From assembly GCF_020178975.1 (NCBI RefSeq), contig NZ_JAHXBU010000039.1:62001-126000 (forward strand): 64,000 nucleotides of DNA. The letters are read 5' to 3'. The notes under the pieces were generated by a model, which saw only the letters and a program-made list of their open reading frames with translations, ran no database searches and had not been told where the DNA came from. This DNA comes from Cesiribacter sp. SM1 (GTDB lineage: Bacteria > Bacteroidota > Bacteroidia > Cytophagales > Cyclobacteriaceae). Shown here one piece after another: positions 45,233-54,321 of the stretch. The stretch's first letter is position 1; each line of letters begins with the position of its first letter. The position numbers and the translations under genes are program-made.

Positions 45233-46178
45233 ATTTCTGCTCTTTTAGGCGCTTAAGCTCTTCGAACAAATGTTTCTCTTCGCTACTGAGCTGGCTGGGC
45301 AGCTCCACCTGAATACGTACATACAAATCTCCAAACTGGCCCGGGTTGTTATACCTGGGCATGCCTTTATCACGTAAACGCAGCACCTTGCCATTTTGTG
45401 TTAGCGCAGGCAACTGCATGTTCACAGGACCAGACAATGTATTAACAGTAACTTTACCTCCTAAAAGGACTGTATACAGATCTACCGGCAGATCTGTGTG
45501 AAGATCATCCCCCTTGCGCTCAAACTGCTGATGGGGAGCCACATGTACGGTCAGGTACAAATCGCCTGCCGGGCCTCCGTTTACACCGGGAGCTCCTTTC
45601 CCTTTTAGCTTCAGTGTTTGCTTATCTTCTATACCAGGCTTTAGCTTTATGCGCAGCTGCTCACCATGCACATTCATGATGTGGGTAGTGCCATCGTAAG
45701 CATCCTGCAGGCTAATGCCCATTTCACTTTGCAGATCCTGGCCCTTGAATCCGGAAGCCTGCCTGCTGCCGGCACCTTCGAAACCACCGCCAAAGAAGTT
45801 CTGAAAGAAATCAGAAAAGCCTCCCCTGCCTCCAGACTTGGTGTTCCCTCCAAAAACATCTCCAAAATCGTAAGCCTGGTAAGTACGCCCACCCTGTTGC
45901 TGGCGTGCATATTCTGTCCAGTTAAAACCTCCGGCACCACCCGTTTGCTGGTAGCGGTTCCAGTTTGAGCCAAGCTCATCATACTGCCTGCGCTTTTCAG
46001 GATCACTCAGCACATTGTTGGCCTCGCTGATCTCCTTAAACTTTTCCTCGGCTACCTTATCTCCCTTATTCTTGTCGGGATGGTACTTCACTGCCAGCTT
46101 CCGGTAGGCTTTCTTGATCTCATCCTGGGATGCTGTTTTACTTACCCCTAATATCTTATAGTAGTCTTTGTAGTCCAT
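45210..46178 (-). CDS. cbpA: CbpA-like DnaJ-class co-chaperone
   Basis: A 322-residue J-domain protein. The J-domain (residues 1-70) has [20 protein letters not shown] and the HPD tripeptide in KYHPDKNKG, which stimulates DnaK ATPase. A Gly/Phe-rich linker follows (about 80-150, [18 protein letters not shown]). Two C-terminal client-binding beta domains cover about 165-310 ([38 protein letters not shown]). The Cys-rich zinc finger of DnaJ is absent, as in CbpA. The ATG at 46178 begins the J-domain; an earlier in-frame ATG would add eight residues. The DinD-like gene overlaps its 3' end. Confidence 0.93.
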   Translation of the reverse strand: MDYKDYYKILGVSKTASQDEIKKAYRKLAVKYHPDKNKGDKVAEEKFKEISEANNVLSDPEKRRQYDELGSNWNRYQQTGGAGGFNWTEYARQQQGGRTYQAYDFGDVFGGNTKSGGRGGFSDFFQNFFGGGFEGAGSRQASGFKGQDLQSEMGISLQDAYDGTTHIMNVHGEQLRIKLKPGIEDKQTLKLKGKGAPGVNGGPAGDLYLTVHVAPHQQFERKGDDLHTDLPVDLYTVLLGGKVTVNTLSGPVNMQLPALTQNGKVLRLRDKGMPRYNNPGQFGDLYVRIQVELPSQLSSEEKHLFEELKRLKEQKYAGTHSS

Positions 46179-46392
46179 GCAATAAATCTTCGTGTAGTTC
46201 ACATAAGTAACAAAATTGGAGCCACACTTTCTCCAATCACTAAAAAAAATACTTTATAAATATTCAAATAATCCAGCTTAAAGCATGTTCCAGCCATAGC
46301 TGGCCACTACTTCCCCTACCCCTGCTTTCAGAAATAAAGCGGCTGTTTACCCCCCACTCTTCAGAACAAGCCAAAGGCATCTGGGCATCAAT

Positions 46393-46450
46393 TCAGAATA
46401 ATATTCTGAGTGCAATTGCTAAATTAGTATATGTTTGCTAAGTTGGTATA
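46393..46450 (+). promoter_or_regulatory. Palindrome, direct repeats and -7 element before the InsA-like regulator
   Basis: A perfect palindrome TCAGAATA-A-TATTCTGA lies at 46393-46409. Two direct repeats of TTGCTAArTTrGTATA (14 of 16 identical) follow at 46416-46431 and 46435-46450, 19 bp apart. TATGTTTG at 46430-46437 matches the Bacteroidota -7 element TAnnTTTG. Control of the downstream gene, perhaps by its own product, is inferred. Confidence 0.55.
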
Positions 46451-46467
46451 GTAAATTTTTTCCAGTC

Positions 46468-46890
46468 ATGAATACTCTTTCCTGTCCAAAATGTCAGCAT
46501 GACAAAACTGCCAAAAGCGGCATAGTAAAAAACCGGCAGCGGTATCGCTGCAAGCAGTGCAATTATCATTTTACTGTTGAAAAGGCAGGAAAACAGATTG
46601 ATAGTTACTACGTAATAAAAGCCCTGCAGCTGCACCTGGAAGGTGTTGGGTACCGCGAGATAGAACGCCTGCTTGGCGTGAGCCATGTTACCGTTATGAA
46701 CTGGGTAAAGAAATGGGGCATCAAAGCGCCGGACCAGCTGGAGTATCGCCCCACCTACAGCGTGATGAACCACCAGGAGCTGCTGCATTTCATGAAAGAT
46801 AACCGCCAGCTGAAAGGCATGGGCATGCTGGTAACAGAACTGGGCGATAAGTACATGGTGATCCGCTGGGAAAGATTCAGAGTACAGTAA
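46468..46890 (+). CDS. IS1 InsA-like zinc-ribbon/HTH protein, orphan regulator candidate
   Basis: A 140-residue protein resembling the N-terminal InsA part of IS1-type transposases. A zinc ribbon covers about 1-40 (LSCPKCQHDKTAKSG and YRCKQCNYHFTV). An HTH covers about 50-85 (IKALQLHLEGVGYREIERLL, GVSHVTVMNWVKKWG). The C-terminal 50 residues are unrelated to the IS1 catalytic InsB part. No insB frame, DDE domain or terminal inverted repeats are present, so this is not a complete element. Such proteins recur as stand-alone genes in Bacteroidota and probably act as DNA-binding regulators. The start is ATG 46468, directly at the zinc ribbon. Confidence 0.75.
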   Translation: MNTLSCPKCQHDKTAKSGIVKNRQRYRCKQCNYHFTVEKAGKQIDSYYVIKALQLHLEGVGYREIERLLGVSHVTVMNWVKKWGIKAPDQLEYRPTYSVMNHQELLHFMKDNRQLKGMGMLVTELGDKYMVIRWERFRVQ

Positions 46891-47146
46891 CTATACCGTT
46901 AGCACAGCTATACCAGCAGGCAAGCCTCCCCACAAACGTTTTCTGAAATTAAATCTGACAAGTGCTACAGCATGCCGGCACTGCCGGCTTACGCTACCTT
47001 TTTACTACAGCCACATGAGTCAGAGCAGGAAGTGTGCGGCAGAGCTCCGTTCATCCATTTCCCCTGACCTTAGCGGCTAGCGTAATGCACCACAGGCAGG
47101 CTGAAAGCACAAGCGCTTATACCGACACTATTACCAAATCTAAATT

Positions 47147-47482
47147 ATGCAAAAACGCAACCTGGAGGGCTACTGGCGTAAAAACATACGTTACGTGCTC
47201 GCACTACTGGCAGTATGGTTCCTGGCCTCTTACGGAGCAGGCATCCTGTTTGCCGACGAGCTGAACAACATTCGTATGGGTGGTTTCAAACTTGGCTTCT
47301 GGTTTGCCCAACAGGGCGCTATTTACATTTTTGTGGTCATTATTTTTATATATGTGTACCTGATGAACAAGCTGGACAAAGAGTATGATGTAGATGAGGA
47401 AGAAGCAGAAGCACTTCCGAAAAAATCTTTCTCCGACCGCTTCCGCAGCCAGAAACCTAATCCTTCCAAAGTAAACAGCTAA
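47147..47482 (+). CDS. DUF4212 small subunit of a sodium:solute symporter
   Basis: A 111-residue membrane protein with two hydrophobic segments (YVLALLAVWFLASYGAGILF at about 15-35 and AIYIFVVIIFIYVYLM at about 60-75). The N-terminal WRKNIRYV and the LGFWFAQQGAIY stretch before the second segment identify DUF4212, always encoded before a large symporter subunit. The C-terminus is acidic then basic and cytoplasmic. It stops 4 bp before the symporter start, so both are translated from one mRNA. It presumably stabilises or modulates the transporter. Confidence 0.92.
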   Translation: MQKRNLEGYWRKNIRYVLALLAVWFLASYGAGILFADELNNIRMGGFKLGFWFAQQGAIYIFVVIIFIYVYLMNKLDKEYDVDEEEAEALPKKSFSDRFRSQKPNPSKVNS

Positions 47483-47486
47483 ACGC

Positions 47487-49193
47487 ATGGACGTTCAAAC
47501 CTGGACCTACATTATCGTAGGGTTCACCTTTGCCCTATATATTGGTATCGCTATCTGGTCACGCGCAGGTTCTACCAAAGAATTTTATGTAGCCGGTGGC
47601 GGGGTATCTCCCCTGGCCAACGGCATGGCTACCGCCGCCGACTGGATGTCTGCCGCCTCTTTTATATCCATGGCAGGCCTTATCTCCTTTATGGGCTACG
47701 ATGGTGCCGTGTACCTCATGGGCTGGACGGGCGGCTATGTGCTGCTGGCCCTGCTGCTGGCCCCTTACCTCAGGAAGTTTGGCAAGTTTACAGTTCCTGA
47801 CTTTGTAGGCGACCGCTATTACTCTCAAACCGCCCGCCAGGTAGCTGTAGTATGCGCCCTGTTTGTAAGCTTTACCTATGTAGCAGGCCAGATGCGCGGC
47901 GTAGGCGTGGTGTTCTCGCGCTTCCTGGAGGTTTCTGTTGAGTGGGGCGTGGCCATTGGCATGCTCATCGTTTTCTTTTATGCCACCCTGGGCGGCATGA
48001 AAGGCATTACGTACACACAGGTGGCCCAGTATTGCGTACTGATCTTTGCTTTTATGGTGCCGGCCATTTTCATCTCTATCATGATGACGGACAATCCGAT
48101 TCCGCAGCTGGGATTTGGAGGCACCCTGGAAGATGGCACCTACCTGCTGGATAAGCTGGATAACCTGCACCAGGAACTTGGCTTTGCTGCCTACACCAGC
48201 GGCTCCAAAACGATGATCGATGTGTTTTTTATTACAGCAGCCTTAATGGTGGGCACTGCCGGTTTACCGCACGTGATTGTCCGTTTCTTTACGGTAGCCA
48301 GGGTAAAAGATGCCCGGATTTCAGCAGGATATGCCCTTGTATTTATTGCCATTTTGTACACCACCGCACCTGCAATTGCTGCATTTGCCCGCACCAATCT
48401 TATAGAAACAGTTCGGGATGCAGAATATGCCAGCGTGCCCGAGTGGTTCAGCAAATGGGAAACAACAGGGCTCATTCAGTTTGAAGATAAAAATGGCGAT
48501 GGCCAGATCAGGTATGTAAAAGATGCCTCCATCAATGAGCTAACCATCGATAAAGACATTATGGTACTGGCAAACCCGGAAATTGCAAACCTGCCAAACT
48601 GGGTCATTGCCCTGGTAGCAGCGGGTGGCCTGGCAGCAGCGCTCTCTACAGCAGCGGGCCTGCTCCTGGTAATTTCAGCCTCCGTTAGCCACGACTTTAT
48701 CAAGAAAATGGTGAACCCCAACATTAGTGAGCAGGGCGAGCTTTGGGCTGCGCGTGGTTCTGCAGCTGTTGCTGTACTCATTGCCGGTTACTTTGGCATT
48801 AACCCACCTGGTTTTGTGGCCGAAGTGGTAGCCTTCGCCTTTGGTCTGGCGGCTTCAAGTTTCTTCCCGGCCATTATACTGGGTATTTTCAGCAAGCGCA
48901 TGAACAAGCAGGGTGCTATCTGTGGCATGATCTCGGGCTTACTGTTTACCCTGGGGTACATTATTTACTTTAAGTTTGGCGAAGTGCTTTTTGGGCTGAG
49001 CCCTGAAGCGGTAGCACCGGCAAACTGGTGGTTCGGCATTTCTCCGGAGGGCATTGGTACCCTGGGCATGCTCATCAATTTTGCTGTTTCTTTTATTGTG
49101 ATGAGCCTGACACCACCCCCTCCTGCCCATGTGCAGGACCTGGTAGAGAACATCCGCTATCCCAGGGGTGCCGGTGCCGCATCGCAGCATTAG
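47487..49193 (+). CDS. Sodium:solute symporter (SSS family), acetate/organic acid type
   Basis: A 568-residue transporter with about thirteen membrane segments. The first helices contain FYVAGGGVSPLANGMATAAD and WMSAASFISMAGLI, typical of the SSS branch paired with DUF4212. VGTAGLPHVIVRFFTV and AALSTAAGLLLVISASVSHD are the Na-site helices. A soluble insert at about 315-355 contains DKNGDGQIR, which looks like a calcium-binding EF-hand-type loop. Substrates of this branch include acetate and other short organic acids; that is inferred from relatives. The gene is coupled to the DUF4212 gene and ends at a strong terminator. Confidence 0.92.
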   Translation: MDVQTWTYIIVGFTFALYIGIAIWSRAGSTKEFYVAGGGVSPLANGMATAADWMSAASFISMAGLISFMGYDGAVYLMGWTGGYVLLALLLAPYLRKFGKFTVPDFVGDRYYSQTARQVAVVCALFVSFTYVAGQMRGVGVVFSRFLEVSVEWGVAIGMLIVFFYATLGGMKGITYTQVAQYCVLIFAFMVPAIFISIMMTDNPIPQLGFGGTLEDGTYLLDKLDNLHQELGFAAYTSGSKTMIDVFFITAALMVGTAGLPHVIVRFFTVARVKDARISAGYALVFIAILYTTAPAIAAFARTNLIETVRDAEYASVPEWFSKWETTGLIQFEDKNGDGQIRYVKDASINELTIDKDIMVLANPEIANLPNWVIALVAAGGLAAALSTAAGLLLVISASVSHDFIKKMVNPNISEQGELWAARGSAAVAVLIAGYFGINPPGFVAEVVAFAFGLAASSFFPAIILGIFSKRMNKQGAICGMISGLLFTLGYIIYFKFGEVLFGLSPEAVAPANWWFGISPEGIGTLGMLINFAVSFIVMSLTPPPPAHVQDLVENIRYPRGAGAASQH

Positions 49194-49196
49194 CAT

Positions 49197-49235
49197 AAAA
49201 AATGCAGCTGCGGTCTCCTGCCGCAGCTGCATTTT
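49197..49235. terminator. Bidirectional-looking terminator of the symporter operon
   Basis: A 15-bp perfect stem, AAAATGCAGCTGCGG with CCGCAGCTGCATTTT around TCTCCTG, has an A-run on one side and a T-run on the other. Confidence 0.9.
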
Positions 49236-49384
49236 ACATTGCCTGCTTCCAAAATATATGTGGTTTATCCATGATGGCCGCCAAACAACAAACATGGCTG
49301 GAGAACATCCCTGGAGAAGGCTCCATTTTTCCCTTTCTTCCTGTTTTGTAGCCCTACATCGTCAACAAGGAAATCACCTGCTCA

Positions 49385-49762
49385 ATGCATATACAACGCA
49401 AAGCTAAAGTACTGGTGGTGGATGGTGAGCCTAACATCCTGATGTCGCTTGAATTTTTAATGCGAAAGAGCGGCTACGAGGTTTTTATTGCCCGCGATGG
49501 TGCCGAAGCGCTCCAGCTGGTACATGAGCAGCGCCCCAATGTGCTGGTGCTCGATGCAATGATGCCGGAAGCAGACGGCTACAAAGTCTGCCGGCTGATA
49601 AAGGCCAACCCTGATCTAAAGCAGACACGCGTTATCTTTCTATCAGCCAAAAACAAAGAATCCGATATTGAAAAAGGCTACGCAGCCGGTGCCGACCTAT
49701 ACCTTACCAAACCATTCTCCACCAAAGAACTGGTAAAGCGCATACAGGAATTTCTCCCCTAG
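49385..49762 (+). CDS. CheY-like single-domain response regulator
   Basis: A 125-residue receiver domain with no output. The phosphoacceptor Asp57 is in VLVLDAMMP, the switch Ser in IFLSAKN and the conserved Lys109 in YLTKPF. The acidic pocket near the N-terminus reads VVDGEPN instead of VVDDEPN, so the second Asp, which helps bind Mg, is Gly14. This may weaken phosphorylation. It lies about 450 bp before the propeller sensor kinase gene on the same strand, a possible partner. The ATG at 49385 leaves a usual short N-terminus before the first beta strand. Confidence 0.92.
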   Translation: MHIQRKAKVLVVDGEPNILMSLEFLMRKSGYEVFIARDGAEALQLVHEQRPNVLVLDAMMPEADGYKVCRLIKANPDLKQTRVIFLSAKNKESDIEKGYAAGADLYLTKPFSTKELVKRIQEFLP

Positions 49763-50209
49763 TAAACAGTGAATCAACAGCTTGCTCATTAGCACAAGCA
49801 GATCTGGCCTGCTCAGGATTACGAAGCTGCTTGTACAAAATGTTTCAATAAGTCGGGGGGGCTGGTCGGCAACTAATTGATGCCTTTTGTAAAGCTAAGA
49901 GCATCTTCACCAGTGTCTTTCATCACCGCTACACCCTTACTTTCAGAAGGTAAAACAAAACTTTAACCTTACATGGGCAAATTAATGCAATTAGTGTACA
50001 TAAACGCCAGCAACATTGTGAATAAGCAGATCAGGTATTGCATGCACACTATTTGATAAAACAACACTCAACAATAAGCCCAGCATACAGCCCAATACTA
50101 TAGGAAACATTACAGGCATTCAGGCTTCAGAAAGCAGCTACAACATCTAATGTTCTGAAAATTAAGGTATTTTCAGGGATAAACTATCTGAAAAGTGCCT
50201 GCTGCCGCT
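49763..50209. other. Intergenic region before the propeller kinase gene
   Basis: About 450 bp between same-strand genes. No terminator hairpin, RNA element or small gene was supported. A G-rich CGGGGGGG run is at 49854-49861. Confidence 0.45.
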
Positions 50210-53200
50210 ATGCCAAGGTTACTCCCCACTTGTTTATTTGTGCTTTTGATATGCCTGTACCCGGGCATAATTAATGTTTATGGCCAGCACCAGCTATTAA
50301 AAAAGTTTAATACCCGCAGCTACTACGAAGAAAACGATGGCCTGATTTCTAAAAACATTTTTGTTTCGGCCCAGGCTAGCTCCGGCGAAATATGGTTTGG
50401 TACGCAAAAAGGCATCAGTACCTTTGATGGCATTCGCTGGAGCACCATAGAAGGGTCTGAGAACCTGCCGTTTCATTACAGCAGTTTATTGAAGGCATTG
50501 CCCGGGGACAGCATGCTGCAGATAAGCTACACGCCTAACAGAACACTGGGCCTTCGCTTATTTCATCATAAAAAAGCCGTAGAACTGCAAAATCTACCAA
50601 AAGATTTTGGTGTAGTAAATCAATCGGGCCTCAATGCGGCGGTACTGAAGCGGGGCAACGAACTGGAAATAGCCATTCAGGCAGATAGTGCTCTGTGGCT
50701 TGGCAATACTGCAGACAAGCAGTGGCAGCAGTTTGCACTGCCGGAAGATGTAAGCCCTGCAGACATCACCAAGCTGGTCTACTACCAGAAAACCCTGCTT
50801 ATGCTTACCACAAAGGGTTTGTACAGTTTTCATCCTGCTACCAGGCACTACAGCACGATGTGGCCTGCTCAACTAAAAAACAGAGAAGTTATATCGGCCA
50901 CTACCTCTCCCGATGCCGGTAAACTGTACCTGCTTGGCAACGACTGGATTGGGGAGTGGGATGATAAAGGCTTCAGGTTTCTGGCACAGCAGCTGTACCA
51001 GGAAAAAAACTCTTACCTGCCCACCAGCTTTTACAATATTACTGCCACCAACTCCGGACTGGTTATTTTTCAGCACAACAACTCCCTGATGCTGTACAAT
51101 ACCGGCAATAAAAACATACTACCCTTCCGGCTGGCCGGTTCGTTTTCTTCTTCGGTTCCTACCTCTATCCTGGAAGACCGGGAAAATAACCTTTGGTTTA
51201 CCAGCATGCGTGGTGTTGCCATGGTAAATAACCTTGGCTTTGCCACTGTAGATATTGTGGCAGGCCTGCCAGACAGCGAAGTAAGCACCATTCTGCCCAT
51301 AGACTCCTCTACAGTACTGCTGGGCAGCAATATTGGTGTTAACGTTCTTAAAAGCGGAAACTGGCACAGCGAAACACAGGGCAAGCGTATCTACAGCATC
51401 AATAACTACCGCATTATGGATGCCCGCAGAGTTGACCAGCAAATATTTATTGCAGGCAATAAGCATGGCCTTGGCGTGATGGAAAATGACTATACCATAA
51501 AATGGTATACACTACCCAATGAGTTCTGGGGCTCATGTGTTGGTTACTGGCAAGGGCAGGTTCTGGTCGGTACAGACAATGGCAAAATATTAAAGTTCGA
51601 GAACGGAAAATTCCAGACCTTTTCCGATTTTAAGCAGAGCCTCTACATCCGTAAACTATTCACTGATAAGGAAAACCGCTTACTAGTACTTACACCTAAA
51701 GGGCTTTTTCATTTTGATGGCGCAAACCTCAGCCGGATTGAAGCAGAAAACCTACACCACAACAGCCTTTTCAGCTATGCCCAGTGGCAGGGGCGCATAC
51801 TGTTTGGAACATCACAGGGCGTTTGTGAGCTTATAGACAATAAAGTGGTTCCTGTTTCCGGCATTGCTGTAGACAGGCCGGTGTATGCCCTGCTGCCAGA
51901 TAAGAAAGGCAGGCTATGGATGGGAACCGACAAAGGGGTGTACATTCTGGACAATGGCCAGCTAAAAAACTACAACCGCAACAACGGACTGGTAGGGCAT
52001 GAAATTAACCGGAGCGCCCTTGTTGAAATGACAGATGGAAGCATCTGGATTGGTACCGACAGGGGCTTGTCTGTTTTTGACCCGGTGCTGTACCGGGAGC
52101 CTACTGTTGTTCCAACGCTTACACTGGAAACAGTAAAATCAAACGATAAACTGCTAAGTGCAGAAACTGGCTACAGGGTAGATTATAACCAGAACACACT
52201 GGAGTTTAGCTTTAAGCCTGTTACCTTTTACCTGCCTGAAGCTTTGCAGTACCGCTATCGCCTGGAGGGGCTGGAGAAAGAATGGACATACTCCGATAAT
52301 TACCTGCAGAACAGTGTACGCTTTACCAGTCTGCCCCCGGGAACCTACAGCTTCAGCATACAGGCGAGGGTGCAAAACGGTTCCTGGAGTCCTGTGGCAA
52401 GCAGCCCTGCAGTAATTATTGCGCCACCTTTTTATACCCGCTGGTGGTTTATTACACTCCTGATCCTGGGCGTTGGCTTTGTGGGCTACACCATACACTC
52501 CTTTATCTTCTATAAAAGCAACGAAAGCCGCCTTAAAGCAGCTATTCAGAACAAAAAGAGCCAGATCAGGCAAAGCGAATCCAAGTTTAAGGCTATATGG
52601 GAAACCATGGATACCGGCGTGGTGCTCACCACCCGCGAGGCAAAGATCGTAATGGCTAACCCTTCGTTTTGCCGCATGTTTCAGCAGCCTGAGGATGCGC
52701 TGGTTGGAAACGATATTGCAAACCTGTTAGAGCACGAGCGTTTTTCCAAAGCCTTTATTGAAGACTGGTACCAGAACCCCAGGGTGCTAAGGTTTGAGGT
52801 GGAAGCAAAGGTTGGCAGAATGCCCCTGTACCTGCTGGTAACTTTCTCGTTCCTGAATAAGCTTACCCCAAAAGAACCCCTGCTGGTTATTGGCCTTAAG
52901 GATGTTTCTGACCAGAAAGAAGCTGAAATTAAAAACCTGCGGCTGAATGAACTGCTCATTCGCCAGAACAGGGACCTGGTGAAAAAAGAGCTGGAGCTGG
53001 CCACCTTTAACAGCGAACTGCTGGAGCGCCAGACTGAACTGCAGCAAGCCCTGCAGATCCTGGAAGACCGCAATTTTGAGCTAGACCAGTTTGTGTATAA
53101 AACCTCGCACGACCTGCGCGCACCTATTGCCTCTGCCATTGGCCTGCTCAACATCATGAAAATGGAGGATAAGCCGGAAGCCTGGCCCCGCTACGTTGAC

Positions 53201-53800
53201 CTGATTATGCGCTCACTGCAAAAGCAGGATAATTTTATAAAGGCCATGCTTAATTTCTCAAAAACGGCAAGGGCCATGGAAAAAGCTGAACTGATCCTTT
53301 TTGAACCGCTTATCACACAATGCCTGCTGGACCTGCAGTACCTGCCCGGCCTGGAAGAGATCAGCAGACACATAAAGGTGAATGAGCAGGGCGCAGGATT
53401 CTATTCCGATAAGATGAAGATCAACATCATCCTGTCGAACATATTTTCAAACTGCATCAAGTACCGCGATACCACTAAGGCATCCTCTTACCTGGAGGTT
53501 TGCGTGGAAGCAGACGAACAGCAGGCCAGGATCAGGATTAGCGACAATGGAATTGGCATCAATGAGGCTTACCTGAAGAACATATTTGATATGTTTTACC
53601 GGGCTACCGAACGCTCAGATGGCTCCGGCCTTGGCCTTTACATTGTAAAACAAACCGTGGAGCGCCTGGGCGGTAAAATAGAGGTAAGCTCTGAGCTGGG
53701 CACCGGAAGCTGCTTTACTATTATCATTCCCAATATGGAAGCAAAAGCAGAGACCGCAGCTGCCCAACAGACAGAAGTTGCCTCCGCTTTTAATTCATAA
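50210..53800 (+). CDS. Two-component propeller/Y_Y_Y sensor histidine kinase
   Basis: A 1196-residue transmembrane sensor. The signal anchor is LPTCLFVLLICLYPGIINVYG. The periplasmic part (about 30-640) is a two-component-regulator propeller with repeats such as GEIWFGTQKGISTFDG, NNLWFTSMRGVAMVNN and GRLWMGTDKGVYILDNG. A Y_Y_Y domain follows at about 655-740 and a membrane helix near 745-765 (WWFITLLILGVGFVGYTIH). The cytoplasmic part has PAS (about 790-910), a coiled coil, HisKA with His967 (TSHDLRAPI) and HATPase (NIFSNCIKYRD, DNGIGINE, GSGLGLYIVKQ). Unlike full hybrid HTCS proteins it lacks receiver and AraC domains. A GTG at 50195 could add five residues. Confidence 0.93.
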   Translation: MPRLLPTCLFVLLICLYPGIINVYGQHQLLKKFNTRSYYEENDGLISKNIFVSAQASSGEIWFGTQKGISTFDGIRWSTIEGSENLPFHYSSLLKALPGDSMLQISYTPNRTLGLRLFHHKKAVELQNLPKDFGVVNQSGLNAAVLKRGNELEIAIQADSALWLGNTADKQWQQFALPEDVSPADITKLVYYQKTLLMLTTKGLYSFHPATRHYSTMWPAQLKNREVISATTSPDAGKLYLLGNDWIGEWDDKGFRFLAQQLYQEKNSYLPTSFYNITATNSGLVIFQHNNSLMLYNTGNKNILPFRLAGSFSSSVPTSILEDRENNLWFTSMRGVAMVNNLGFATVDIVAGLPDSEVSTILPIDSSTVLLGSNIGVNVLKSGNWHSETQGKRIYSINNYRIMDARRVDQQIFIAGNKHGLGVMENDYTIKWYTLPNEFWGSCVGYWQGQVLVGTDNGKILKFENGKFQTFSDFKQSLYIRKLFTDKENRLLVLTPKGLFHFDGANLSRIEAENLHHNSLFSYAQWQGRILFGTSQGVCELIDNKVVPVSGIAVDRPVYALLPDKKGRLWMGTDKGVYILDNGQLKNYNRNNGLVGHEINRSALVEMTDGSIWIGTDRGLSVFDPVLYREPTVVPTLTLETVKSNDKLLSAETGYRVDYNQNTLEFSFKPVTFYLPEALQYRYRLEGLEKEWTYSDNYLQNSVRFTSLPPGTYSFSIQARVQNGSWSPVASSPAVIIAPPFYTRWWFITLLILGVGFVGYTIHSFIFYKSNESRLKAAIQNKKSQIRQSESKFKAIWETMDTGVVLTTREAKIVMANPSFCRMFQQPEDALVGNDIANLLEHERFSKAFIEDWYQNPRVLRFEVEAKVGRMPLYLLVTFSFLNKLTPKEPLLVIGLKDVSDQKEAEIKNLRLNELLIRQNRDLVKKELELATFNSELLERQTELQQALQILEDRNFELDQFVYKTSHDLRAPIASAIGLLNIMKMEDKPEAWPRYVDLIMRSLQKQDNFIKAMLNFSKTARAMEKAELILFEPLITQCLLDLQYLPGLEEISRHIKVNEQGAGFYSDKMKINIILSNIFSNCIKYRDTTKASSYLEVCVEADEQQARIRISDNGIGINEAYLKNIFDMFYRATERSDGSGLGLYIVKQTVERLGGKIEVSSELGTGSCFTIIIPNMEAKAETAAAQQTEVASAFNS

Positions 53801-53899
53801 GCTGCCATAGCTCTGCCTGGCAGCCAGTTTAACCGCTGCATGCCCATCTTTATCCCTCTTAGTAAAGGATTAGAATAAATAATTTATGCTAAGTGGCTC

Positions 53900-54181
53900 T
53901 TAGCGGTTTGTGGTGGTGGTAGGCGGTTTAGTTTGCTCTTCCTTGTTATTGGCAGGTACCTGCTTGCCGGTATTGCCGCCCGATTGTTCCTTTGCTGCCG
54001 GGGTTCTGTCAGTTCCGGCATCAGGTGCTTTTCCTGATTTTTCATTTCCGCCCTCTCCTCCTTCAGCACTTGCTCTGTTCCCGGGGTCTTTCTTCTGCGG
54101 GGGTTCGGGTGTTTTGATGCCTTTGTTTGGCTCTACACCCTCATCGTTCTGCTGTATGTTTTCTTTGTTGTTGTCTTTCAT
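53900..54181 (-). CDS. Hydrophilic disordered protein
   Basis: A 93-residue product made almost only of Lys, Glu, Gly, Asn, Pro, Thr and Ala (MKDNNKENIQQNDEGVEPNK at the start, PPTTTTNR at the end), with no hydrophobic core, signal or membrane segment. It is predicted fully disordered. A plus-strand frame over the same bases is Cys/Pro/Ser-rich and less protein-like. Similar small hydrophilic proteins occur in stress responses in many bacteria, but no family is recognised. It lies on the minus strand, convergent with the propeller kinase gene. Confidence 0.5.
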   Translation of the reverse strand: MKDNNKENIQQNDEGVEPNKGIKTPEPPQKKDPGNRASAEGGEGGNEKSGKAPDAGTDRTPAAKEQSGGNTGKQVPANNKEEQTKPPTTTTNR

Positions 54182-54321
54182 GCCTGATAGCTTTCTTTTC
54201 TACAACAACTTGCCTGCCAGGCAAATGTTGAAAGCATGCATAAAAAAGCTTTGTGTGTGGGTACATATCTGCACTGGTGCAGCAGATCCGAAGATGGGAG
54301 CCAAGCAGCAGGAGTAGGTAG

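Noticed and set aside
46468-46890. A complete IS1-type insertion sequence
   Set aside because: Only an InsA-like product is present; no insB frame, no DDE catalytic domain and no terminal inverted repeats or target duplication were found.
53910-54317. 135-codon plus-strand frame
   Set aside because: Overlaps the disordered minus-strand gene; its Pro/Ser/Cys-rich product looks like the reverse reading of Gly/Glu/Lys codons.
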